DNA from: Agrypnia vestita
Taxonomy: Eukaryota > Arthropoda > Insecta > Trichoptera > Phryganeidae
NCBI GenBank assembly: GCA_016648135.1
Contig: JADDOH010003968.1
Location: 47,077-111,076 of the forward strand
DNA length: 64,000 nt
Direction of reading: 5' to 3'
Shown here piece after piece: positions 55,982-64,000 of the stretch. The notes below the pieces were generated by a model, which was not told the DNA's origin, did no database searches, and was given only the letters and a program-made list of their open reading frames with translations. Numbering within the stretch: position 1 is the stretch's first letter; each line of letters begins with the position of its first letter. The position numbers and the translations under genes were made by a program.

Positions 55982-56453
55982 CAGGGTTATTTGAAAAACA
56001 TTAATAACCTCGCAGGACTATATTCCTGCCTTGATTATGAGTCGAAACAAGCTACCATAACCCAATATAAATTATGGTGATATGCAACATCAAATTTTGC
56101 ATTTTTTTATCAATATTTCTGACTTCTTTTTTTGGAAAACGTTGGACTATCATTACAATAACGTATATCGATAGAAAAAAATTCATTCGTTTTAATACAA
56201 GTTAAACAAAATCATAAAAACCCTGCAAAAAATTCCAATTGGAATTGGAAGGTTTTTATTATTTTATTTGACTTGTATCAAAGGGAACGAAATTTTTATA
56301 TTCGATATAAGTAACAGTGAGAATAGTCTAACGTTTTACAAAAAATAGTCAGAAATATTGGAAAAAAAATGTTAACTTTGATGTCGCATATCTATCGCAT
56401 TCTAGGCAGGAATACAGTCCTGTGAGGTTATTAATGTTTTCCAAATAACCCTG
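55982..56453. mobile_element. Long-palindrome foldback element FB1, shortened copy
   Basis: It starts CAGGGTTATTTG and ends CCAAATAACCCTG, flanked by TATA on both sides (55978-55981 and 56454-56457). The right arm has lost about 50 bp near 56395, where CATATCTATCGCATTC joins TAGGCAGGAATACAG. Confidence 0.88.
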
Positions 56454-56584
56454 TATATTATTATTGATAACGCTAAACTTCTATATATTCTCTGTATACC
56501 TAATTATATCTTACCTACTTGTCATTTACTTTATGTTATGTTTTATAGAGCTTGTGTTATTGCTTGAGATGTATTACCTTACCT

Positions 56585-56645
56585 TTATTTTTTGTAAGAA
56601 CCCTAAGGGGTGTTAATAATAAGTAATAAATATAATAATATATGT
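56585..56645 (+). repeat. Possible LINE terminus
   Basis: TTTTTTGTAAGAACCCTAAGG followed by GGTGTTAATAATAAGTAATAAATATAATAA resembles the 50325 terminus: a small CCCTAAGGGG hairpin then an AATA-rich tail. No coding part is attached. Confidence 0.35.
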
Positions 56646-56993
56646 ATATGTATATCTAAGACAATTTAAAGTTAAGGGATGAGTGTAAAATAGTGAATGG
56701 GTGTGAAATGCTCGCAGCTTCGCTATGTCGTGTATGTGCAGGGCCGCTATCAATGAAAAAGTAGGGGAGGCAAGCCTGAGGGAAGCGCTTTGTAAAGATA
56801 TATGAGTAGAACGCTTGGCTTGAAGCATTAGATGAACGCAATGCAAAAAATAACGAATGTTTGAATAAACTATCTAAAATAAATTAACTGTTCGAAGAAT
56901 ATTTTTTCTTCTGTGTGAAGGCTTGAACTTTGTGGTGACGTTATTATTAAAATAAAACACAAATCACTTTGTTTTCACCACTTTATTAGATTA

Positions 56994-57040
56994 AACAATC
57001 TACATGTTTCGAGAACAATGTTCTCTGCTTCAGGATTAAT
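56994..57040 (-). ncRNA. Hammerhead ribozyme, left-arm copy with mutated core
   Basis: The minus strand reads ATTAATC, CTGAAGC, A, GAGAAC AAT-type loop GTTCTC, GAAA, CATG, T, A, GATTGTT. It matches the right-arm ribozyme except for CTGAAGC in place of CTGAAGA (core A9 to C) and one helix I mismatch. The A9 change should abolish or strongly reduce cleavage. Confidence 0.6.
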
Positions 57041-57330
57041 GTGTACTAAAGATTTTTAAAAGTTAAACCAAGCAAATGTGTTACGTCGAAGGGGCGGGTG
57101 AGGGGGTTGGTGAGGGGAAATTAGGAAAAACGTTAATATTAAGTCTAATACAATAAATACACAGACGAAATTTTTGCATAATCCTATTTTGAATATTTTT
57201 CCACTTAACATTCCAAATGACCCATAATAATCAACACCTCGAACCCCCCCCTCCCCTCATCTACCCCCTCATCCGTTCCCTTCACCGTAACACATTTGCT
57301 TAGTTTAACTTTTAAAAATCTTTAGTACAC

Positions 57331-57377
57331 AATAATCCTGAAGAAGAGAACATTGTTCTCGAAACATGTAGATTGTT
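57331..57377 (+). ncRNA. Hammerhead ribozyme (type I), best candidate
   Basis: Order: helix I strand AATAATC (57331-57337), CTGAAGA (57338-57344), an unpaired A, helix II GAGAAC/GTTCTC (57346-57351 and 57355-57360, loop ATT), GAAA (57361-57364), C AU G, U16.1, A17, helix I strand GATTGTT (57371-57377). Helix I pairs over 7 bp including one G-U. Helix III is the minimal A-C/G-U hairpin of ACAUGU. Predicted cleavage is after GUA at 57370. All invariant core bases (CUGANGA, GAAA, UH) are present. It fits the minimal type I hammerheads described in Penelope-like retroelements. Confidence 0.75.
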
Positions 57378-57425
57378 TAATCTAATAAAGTGGTGAAAAC
57401 AAAGTGATTTGTGTTTTATTTTACT

Positions 57426-58650
57426 AAAATAAATGTCACAAAGAAAACAAACTCTAGCTAAAATTTCGTAGAATAATTGAAGACTATTGTAGAAATATGT
57501 TGATAACATTAACGAACTTAACCATTACATACATCGCCACACTCTTCTGTCATGACAAACAACTCTCACTTCATCCACATTCATACGTCTTTCAGGCAAG
57601 CTCATCAATTGTTGAGTCCTCTAACATTATATAATTTTTTACCTGGTCTTATCAATTCTTCTAAGGACGTCCTCATATTCTGATACCGTCAATTCTCGCG
57701 TTATGTATTCTTCTTATCATTACTTAGGGGAGTTCTGATTAAATTATTCTACAGGACCAAACCGCTGAGGTGTCTATTTTAATCCTATTTGGGAAATGTG
57801 AAGGTAAGATAAATAAACACAGTATTCATTGTGCTAAATTCTGATTGGAAAAACAAGGGCAACACAATGTCTAGGGAAAGTCATGTGTGTACGTAAAATA
57901 TATGCATTGTTTATAATAATTAGTGATGAGTACTACTTTCACGAATACGAATATCAAGCATACTATTCGGCGAATACGAATAATTCAACGAGGTAATAAA
58001 TAATACACCACTGTTCTTTTTTTACTAAGAGATTTAATAATTAAAATTTACCACCGACAAATTTCTGTTCAAAAAGCATAACATTTGTAGCTTCTCAGGC
58101 GTTAGGCCATTTCTTTTATCCGTTTGTACATTCCCAGCGGTCGAAAATAAATATCACTTTTTTCATTCTTGTTAGAGGTCATGTTATTAGATGCATTTAT
58201 AAGAGTTAACACTTTTACTCACAACGGAAATAAAATGAAACGAACAATACGTACCTATTACAAAAAAAAACTACATGAAATGTCCACCTAACCTTATTAA
58301 TAACCCAACGAAACTAGATGAAAGAACTCATGTTATGCTGTGAAACAAGTAACAATTGACAATTTGAGAACTCAACAAATCCATTCATTCAATGTTAGAG
58401 GAATCTTCCATAATTGAGTGCGTATGTGTGTTCGGATACATGGTGCATATTCAAACCTTAATTTGCGTTGCGTTCAGTTATAAATATTTTGTTTTTAATA
58501 CTCGTAATGATATTCGGCGAATACGAATATTCGGTAAATATCTTCTATTCGGCGAATACGAATATTGCATCATTAATCATAATTGTTTAAAGGAAATGTT
58601 AATATTAATGTAGATAAAACGGAGAGGAAAATTCATGAAATTTATGAAAA
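57426..58650. other. Non-genic AT-rich stretch
   Basis: 57560-57615 shares an old repeat patch with 1363-1415. The word ATTCGGCGAATACGAATA recurs at about 57966, 58514 and 58547, a local short repeat. No gene was recognised. Confidence 0.35.
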
Positions 58651-58659
58651 TTCATGCTA

Positions 58660-59150
58660 GGCTGAGAGCATGTTAGTCTTTGACAAGATTAACAGGCATG
58701 TGCTATATGTTGGTGAAAGGTTAACAATACTATGGTTATGATGTATAGTGTTGTGAAAATAGTAGTGTAGTGTTAGACCTAAAATCTGGTAGTGATTTAT
58801 ACTAATTTAACTACACTCTTTTATACTGTCTAACCACAAAGTTAAAGCTTTGAATATTAAAAATATTTATAATAATTCATAAAAGTATTAATATTTAAGA
58901 ATTAACTTTATGGTTATACATAATAACAGAATGTTAGTAAACTTAGTAAAAACCACTACCAGATTTACATATTTAGATCCCTGAGTTGTTCAGTAGTTCA
59001 ATTTCTCTGACAAGACTAACACGCATGTGAACAATAGTGATGATAGTTTTACAATACTATGGTTGGGGTGCATAGTACGTCTCGAAACCGGTAGACCGTA
59101 AATCTGGTAGTGGTTTTTATTAAGTTTACTAACATTCTGTAATTCATAAA
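58660..59150. repeat. Repeat block with direct and inverted copies
   Basis: GAATGTTAGTAAACTTAGTA-AAAACCACTACCAGATTT (58930-58967) is mirrored at 59090-59142. The block GACAAGA.TAACA.GCATGTG...AACAATACTATGGTT occurs at 58682 and again at 59010. The second copy ends TCGAAACCGGTAGACCGTAA, similar to the 3' half of a hammerhead, but no matching CUGANGA in a foldable position was found. Confidence 0.55.
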
Positions 59151-59825
59151 AGGTTTACAAAACAAAGATACACAATTTGTACGATATATGTGAGCCCTCC
59201 AAAGTATTACATAAGGCAGTTCAAGTCCAGCATTCTGTCGGGCGAAATAACACATTTCCTTCGATTAATGCAATCTGCGCGGACAATAAATTATCATTTA
59301 TCTCGGCGTGTCGCCGTTTTTTCCCTGTCCTCAGCTGCTTTTTATTTTGCCGATTTATATCTCGGCCCAGCGAGCCTTTGTTGATCCTCGCCTGCGCGGG
59401 ACAATGTGCACACGCTCTTGATTTATTCGCGACTTATCTCGCCAATTGCGAAATGTTTTCAAATTATGCGCTTCATTTCTTTAATGGCGTTGCAAAACTC
59501 GCGGGTATTCGATTCCGTGTCACTCCTCCATTGCGTCTTGCCACGGTACGCTGTGTCGCGGCTATCTGTTACTTCGGCTGACTGGTCGCAATCTGGTCGC
59601 GCATACCCCAGCCCAATCGTGAATTATTGTCGTCTACACATCTGAGCTTCCACACACATCACCATGCTTAAATTTATACGTCACTGTTGTTAATGGCATA
59701 CTGTATTATTGAGTGTGAAGAAGTAATCCCAAACAGGAATTCGAATTAATTCGATTCACGTTCGGGTTCATTTGTTTGTTAGTTTTGAATAATTTATCCG
59801 TTACCGCCATCTTCTGGTGGGCCTT
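59151..59825. other. Non-genic GC-rich single-copy island
   Basis: 59260-59640 is GC-richer and repeat-free, a candidate conserved non-coding block by composition. The 134-codon frame at 59177-59581 has no domain or splice support. Confidence 0.3.
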
Positions 59826-60322
59826 GACTAGGGAATGCAATCCCGGCATTTTACGAGATCAATCCCGAACCGAAAAATCGGATGGGATTATCGGGATTGA
59901 TCAACATTTTTTATGTTTTGTATGTTTAATTGTGCATGTCTATAGAGCTTTTAGTAAGTACTTAAAAATTATGTTCATGTCACATTCGAGCAATGAAAAT
60001 AGCTTTGAATAATATTTGCTGTATTTTATCACCCTAACATAGTAATAAAAATCTAGTTAGTAGTTTTTACTCTACTAAATTGACTAATTGATCCTTGGAA
60101 AAACGCCTACAAAAACTTTAATTCAATGATTAATAATGAACATTTTATTGAAATTGCTGATATAAAAATGCAAGGCGTTGTCTTTAATTGATATTCAGCT
60201 ATACAAACAAAAAAAAACAAAAGCATTCGGAATCCCGATCCCTAGGGATCCCGCGGGATTGGAATTGTAATCTCGAGGGATCCCGAAAGGGCAATGCCGA
60301 CTCGGGATTGCATTCCCTAGTC
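59826..60322. mobile_element. MITE M2 with 19-bp terminal inverted repeats (hAT-like ends)
   Basis: GACTAGGGAATGCAATCCC at 59826 is exactly mirrored by GGGATTGCATTCCCTAGTC ending at 60322. Subterminal CGGGATTG and CAATCCCG words repeat inside. The TAGGGAATGCAA start resembles hAT termini (CAGGG..TGCAA). I could not find a clean 8-bp target duplication, so the exact boundary and superfamily are provisional. It is about 497 bp and non-coding. Confidence 0.7.
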
Positions 60323-60480
60323 ATGACTTCTTCGAGAGTCGTCCACTGGTTTTTTCCAATTTTGGATCTCTTTGTATTTGAGGACATTGCGGTTCCATAT
60401 TAGCTTAGATCTTCCTAAGCTTTTGCGTCTTTCTGTGAAGAGTCTTTCTGATGTCTTCTGCCGTGTGATGATGACCATTA
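60323..60480 (-). mobile_element. Possible decayed LINE 3' end (family A-like)
   Basis: In the plus direction TTGAGGACATTGCGGTTCCATATTAG then CTTCCTAAGCTTTTGCG parallel the family A blocks TTTGAGGACGTTGTCACTCC and CTTCCTAAGCTCCTTCGC at 6285-6335. The rest is too diverged to read. Confidence 0.45.
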
Positions 60481-60686
60481 AAGACATCCGTCCTGATGAT
60501 GGACTCTGAAATGTGATGAGAAAAAATCTTCGGCGAAAAAAGCGACTTCGGTGATTGTTGTACGGAAGAGTGGTTTCAATACGTGCTGCAATGTTAACAC
60601 AAGCGAAGATTTAGGAAATAAATAAATAGTACCTATACTAATCTTAATTAAACAACTTTGTATTAACCACTTAACTAGTAAGTCTA

Positions 60687-60726
60687 CGTCTACCGGTTTC
60701 GATACCACTGTATTTTCATCAGGACG
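60687..60726 (-). ncRNA. Hammerhead ribozyme-like motif downstream of a Penelope-like ORF
   Basis: The minus strand reads CGTC, CTGATGA (60716-60722), A, helix II AAUAC/GUAUC around AGUG (one A-C mismatch at the core end, a likely G-to-A change), GAAA, C CG G, U, A, GACG. Helix I is 4 bp (CGUC/GACG), helix III is ACCGGU, and the cleavage triplet is GUA. It lies about 70 bp past the stop codon of the GIY-YIG remnant and on the same strand. That is where a Penelope-like terminal repeat with its hammerhead is expected. Confidence 0.6.
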
Positions 60727-60795
60727 GACGCAAGCTAACTATCCATTATTTATTCTAGCAAACAAATCAAGTTTTGAATGAGGGCGTGGCTACAG

Positions 60796-61435
60796 CTATG
60801 GTGGGGATAATTGAGAAGTGGACGCCGAAATGAGGAATATGTCAAGTGATGGGCTATTCATAAAATTTATCTGGTTGTTAATTATATTGGCTTTAGCGTT
60901 CAGGCATTTTTTTATTTCTAGTATTTCTAAGTTATCTAATCTAAGTCCTCTATTATTTACGTATAGAATCTCGATATCGTTTTCTTTTTTAAACGTGTGG
61001 CTTGTTTCCAAAAGCTGGTTCGAGAATTCAGAAAAGTTATTATTATTGAGACATCTGATGTGTTTGCTCTACTCTAAAATGACAACAACGTGTCGTTTTA
61101 CCTACATAAAAAGCCGAACAGTCATTACAATTTAGTTTATAAATACCGAAATTATTTAGCGGGTCAACTTTGTCTGTGGAATTTATTAAGTTTACCTAAG
61201 TTATTATTAGTATAAAACGCGTCTTTAATATTATCTGGCAAACTTTTAGTCACTTTGTCTGAAATGTTATTTATGTATAATACTCTCCGCCATTGATCAT
61301 TTATATTATTTGATGAAGTATGATATAAATATTTATCGCGTATAAAAAATCTATATACACCAATAACAGTACCTATATTTTTTGGAATATTGACAAATAC
61401 ATTTTCTACTTTAAAACTATCAAATACCTACTAAA
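60796..61435 (-). pseudogene. Penelope-like retroelement, RT-to-GIY-YIG endonuclease remnant
   Basis: The minus strand, read through several stops and frameshifts, gives ILYINNISDKVTKSLPDNIK, then NNFGIYKLNCNDCSAFYVGK, then ETSHTFKKENDIEILYVNN and LDNLEILEIKKCLN, ending at a TAG (60796-60798). GIY and YVG are separated by ten residues, as in GIY-YIG nucleases. The LE.LEI segment supplies the expected catalytic glutamate region, and INF.NSPSLD matches the C-terminal end of Penelope-like proteins. Cysteines in CNDC fit the usual C..C of these elements. Most of the reverse transcriptase is missing. The element is dead. Confidence 0.75.
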
Positions 61436-61904
61436 GTATTATTTTGAGATTTTTCAAAATGGGCGATCTTGTATTGCAAAGCACATTTAATTCGTGAAAA
61501 TTTATGATACAATAAGAGGTTTAAAAACGTTTTCCATTTCTCAATTCAAAATTTATCGACTCGACGTCGTAGGTATATTAAGTTTAATTTGTTTCAAAAT
61601 ACTTCGGCCAGTGTGGAGCTGGCCGCGATCTTATCGTCTCAGAATCTGGATCGCTTTAAAAATGCGATTTAGTCCCCAATAACTTGAATTTAATTGCATA
61701 ATTTAGGTGGGGTGCATGGCGATTGTAAACGGGCTGCGTATCGGCGCGTGTGATACGCACTTTGTGGAAATGTGGCGAGGTTCGCCGAAAAGTCTGGCAA
61801 CACTTTTCGATAAGACGTTCCAATTTCAAAACACACTGTTTTAGGATTGAAGCAAATTGTTTTAGGACCCTCTTCAAATTCTTGGTGTATTTTTCACTAT
61901 TTTT
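61436..61904. other. Non-genic stretch
   Basis: No recognised gene or repeat. Short antisense frames at 61656-61977 look like chance. Confidence 0.3.
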
Positions 61905-62175
61905 TACTCCCTTTATATTAATTAACTCGTGGCGTCTGCTTGATTGCCGTCAACAAAAACTTTGGATCGATTTTTGACCCTTTTCTCGTGATCCAATCGA
62001 GCTGAAACCTGGCAAGCAGACTCGTGGCGACGATCAAGAAGACCTATCAAATTTTCGTTAAAAAAAATTAATAATTATAGTATAATTTCGGATTTTTAGA
62101 AATTTTATTAGTTTTTTCAAATTGGAATCATTAGAAAAGTTTGATTACGGCGGCCCGATAGCGTCGCGGAATATT
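61905..62175. repeat. Unclassified dispersed repeat U2, copy 2
   Basis: It matches 10465-10815 in order: ACTCCCTTTATATTAA, CTCGTGGCGTCTGCTTG, AAACTTTGGATC, CGTGATC.AATC.AGCTGAAAC, GCAAGCAGACT.GTGGCGACGA and TTTTCGTTAAAAAAAATTA. It is non-coding. Confidence 0.6.
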
Positions 62176-62277
62176 TTCTAAATTTGAATTACTCCGTCGG
62201 TATGCATAATAGGTACTTCACTACGAATGTCGAAAATCTAAATTGACTGACAAATGTTTTTAGTTATTGTCTTATGT

Positions 62278-62407
62278 GTGACAGGTTTGAAATTAATGAA
62301 TTCAATCAATTAGAAAGCTCATTATTCGTAATTGTGAATAACTTAACGTTTGTGTACGTTTTAGAGCTTTCTGATTGATTGAATTCATTAATTTCAAACA
62401 TGTCAAA
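62278..62407. repeat. Hairpin with about 43-bp arms
   Basis: TGACAGGTTTGAAATTAATG through TTAGAAAGCTC is mirrored by GAGCTTTCTGATTGATTGAA through ATTTCAAACATGTCA. The loop of about 40 bp contains GTGAATAACTTAACG. Confidence 0.85.
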
Positions 62408-62519
62408 CTTAGAATATCAAAATTGACGGCAATACAATGTTATATATACCCGTCAAGATTGGGATAAAGATCCTGACATCCCTATATTGCTATTTTCAGA
62501 ATAGCACAGGTTGTCTGTG

Positions 62520-63330
62520 AAATTGGTTTTAGGCGTAACGAACGATGGAAATAGATGGTTTAATGCAGAAAAAGGTAATTAGGGACAATATTGCAGATGA
62601 AATAAAACAAGAGTGGTGATCAGGATCATGGGAACGTGAAAAGTCAAGTTCAGGCAATCCAGATATTAGATACGATCAAACTAGAAACCTCCACTCTAAA
62701 AACCATGCTTGAGAAGACGCCAGGATAGTCTCATGTGGTGCAATATTCTCTGCATGAACCTTTGAGTAGAAATAATTACAGAGAAACAAAAAAAAAATTA
62801 AAAACATGAAAGATCAAATAATAAATGTAAAATTAGTCAAATTGTTCGTGCGGTTATGTTATACGAAAAAAATATTGCCAATATACCTACATTCTGTCTA
62901 ATGATATAACCATATAACTGCATATATGATCTCGTATTTCGCCTAATGATTGTTTACATTTCTTTATGATACGTTAAGTTATTTAACATAAAGGTATGGT
63001 AGCAGACTAATAATCTGACTGCGCACCTGTCTTGTGTGTAGTAGTCGTGGAATTCTAGAAAATATATTCACTTTAGTTTTGATCTCTAACATTTTAAGAC
63101 AGTTTAACAATTAAGTAAAATCAAACACTCCTAATTTTCAATCGCTAAGATTCAATTTAAAATATTTGATATACCCCAGTCGATTACGATGATTTATGTC
63201 TTACTTAACGGATAGCATCGGTAATAATTGATTGATTGATACATTAACCGCGATGATAAATTCAACCCGTTTGTCGAAGCGTTCAAGAACATGGCGAAGG
63301 AACGCATCTTTAAGAGTACAAAACAATAAA
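62520..63330. other. Non-genic AT-rich stretch
   Basis: No recognised gene or repeat. Confidence 0.3.
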
Positions 63331-63339
63331 TAAATAAAC

Positions 63340-64000
63340 GAGACGTAACAGATGACGGCCGAGGTGGCTACCGTTTGCGGGGCAGTCGCGTCAGCCTCTT
63401 CCGTCTAATTAGGCGACATCGGTTATGGCGTCGGCCGAGACAAATCTCATAACTCGACACAGTTACAGCCTCCACCTGCCCGTGAGATGACAACAGATAA
63501 GGCCGCCCGCGCCGTGATTGGCCGGCGGAGATATCAAATATTGAATAAATATTTTTAATGACCGTCCGCGGCCATTATCGGCTCCGTTCTCTCCATTAAG
63601 GATGCTGCATTATCTCCGCTCGGACACGTTCTGATAGACTACTCGTCTTAATGTCCCCGCATGACCATGCTGCTGGAGCCGGGCCCCTTATCGCACTTTT
63701 TGGGAGATTGGCCTTCTTTAAAGCACTCGCTGATAAGCGGCTTATAATTGACTTCGTAATCAAATGATTCCTTATTTCTGGCCGTCAATTATTACGACGT
63801 TGACGCATTAATAACGTCTTCTTTTCGTGGGGCGAGCGAAAACGTTGTTCTTTGGTTTAATAATGACCCACAACGGTCGGGATTCCGAAATCGGTCGGAT
63901 AACGATCGAGTTTGAGGCCGGCGATGTGGTGTCCATTAAAATGATAGAAATCTCCACTATTTTATATTTCGCTGGGTACAAAAAACTGCTTATGATAATC
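63340..64000. other. GC-rich single-copy island at the window end
   Basis: Repeat-free and GC-richer than its surroundings, with no transposon fragments over 650 bp, unlike the rest of the window. It could be the edge of a regulatory or conserved non-coding domain of a neighbouring gene. No exon is visible. Confidence 0.35.

Larger units (their letters stand above)
56945..57425. mobile_element. Foldback element with a hammerhead ribozyme in each arm
   Basis: The left arm (about 56953-57118) and right arm (about 57245-57422) mirror each other over about 170 bp: AACACAAATCACTTTGTTTT against AAAACAAAGTGATTTGTGTT on the outside, and GCAAATGTGTTACG against CGTAACACATTTGC inside. The loop (about 57120-57245) is non-coding. 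Both arms encode a hammerhead core facing outwards, intact on the right and with A9 changed to C on the left. The architecture recalls the inverted long-terminal-repeat-like ends of Penelope-like elements. I read it as a non-autonomous relative. Confidence 0.8.

Noticed and set aside
59010..59110. TCGAAACCGGTAGACCG looks like the 3' half of a hammerhead
   Set aside because: No CUGANGA placed to pair through helix II was found upstream; GTGATGA and CTGACAA nearby do not give a foldable core.
59177..59581. 134-codon open frame as a possible exon
   Set aside because: Cysteine- and phenylalanine-rich without recognisable domain or acceptor/donor signals; likely chance in a GC-rich island.

Overview
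The window looks like non-coding, repeat-dominated DNA from an insect nuclear genome, most likely a moth or butterfly. Supporting signs are a short interstitial run of the insect telomere pentamer (TTAGG), frequent TAGGTACCTA-type palindromes, RTE-like non-LTR retrotransposon tails, and an AT-rich background broken by short GC-rich single-copy islands. The order Lepidoptera is an inference; the insect assignment is firmer. I see no intact host protein-coding gene, no tRNA or rRNA gene and no CRISPR. Nearly all open frames above 60 codons are chance frames or pieces of transposons.

Layout. 1-8 kb: an edge-truncated long palindrome, non-LTR retrotransposon 3' ends, a mariner copy with 29-bp inverted repeats and an internally deleted DD34D transposase (2060-3169), a hammerhead-bearing foldback (about 3850-4425), and a pogo/Tigger remnant (5150-5859). 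8-15 kb: telomere-like repeats, LINE 3' fragments, a foldback at 11.6-12.0 kb, a GCATGC-rich block, and two copies of a MITE with perfect 8-bp target duplications (10838-11166, 14729-15056). 15-27 kb: two long palindromes, a duplicated unclassified repeat (17824, 23563), a half foldback with a hammerhead core (22.7 kb) and a nested hairpin cluster (26.0-26.3 kb). 28-35 kb: a ribozyme-like motif (29.13 kb), SINEs, a foldback with 13-bp target duplication (31.7-32.3 kb) and a repeat packed with heat-shock elements (33.0 kb). 36-50 kb: LINE ends, further palindromes, a 52-bp tandem array, two more foldbacks with 12-bp target duplications and the second heat-shock-element repeat (49.8 kb). 50-64 kb: a 49-bp minisatellite, three more long palindromes (one split by a tRNA-derived SINE), the best hammerhead ribozyme candidate (57331-57377), a hAT-like MITE, a decayed Penelope-like element and a final GC-rich stretch.

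The most interesting theme is a set of motifs with the hammerhead core 5'-CUGANGA, helix II, GAAA, tiny helix III, UH-3', mostly in the arms of unrelated foldback repeats. Helix II sequences differ between copies while pairing is largely kept. One motif lies just downstream of a decayed Penelope-like ORF with a recognisable GIY-YIG domain, which matches the published association of hammerheads with Penelope-like retroelements. The second theme is a dispersed repeat with six consecutive in-phase heat-shock pentamers. The third is a foldback family (three copies) flanked by 12-13 bp target duplications, unlike ordinary MITEs.
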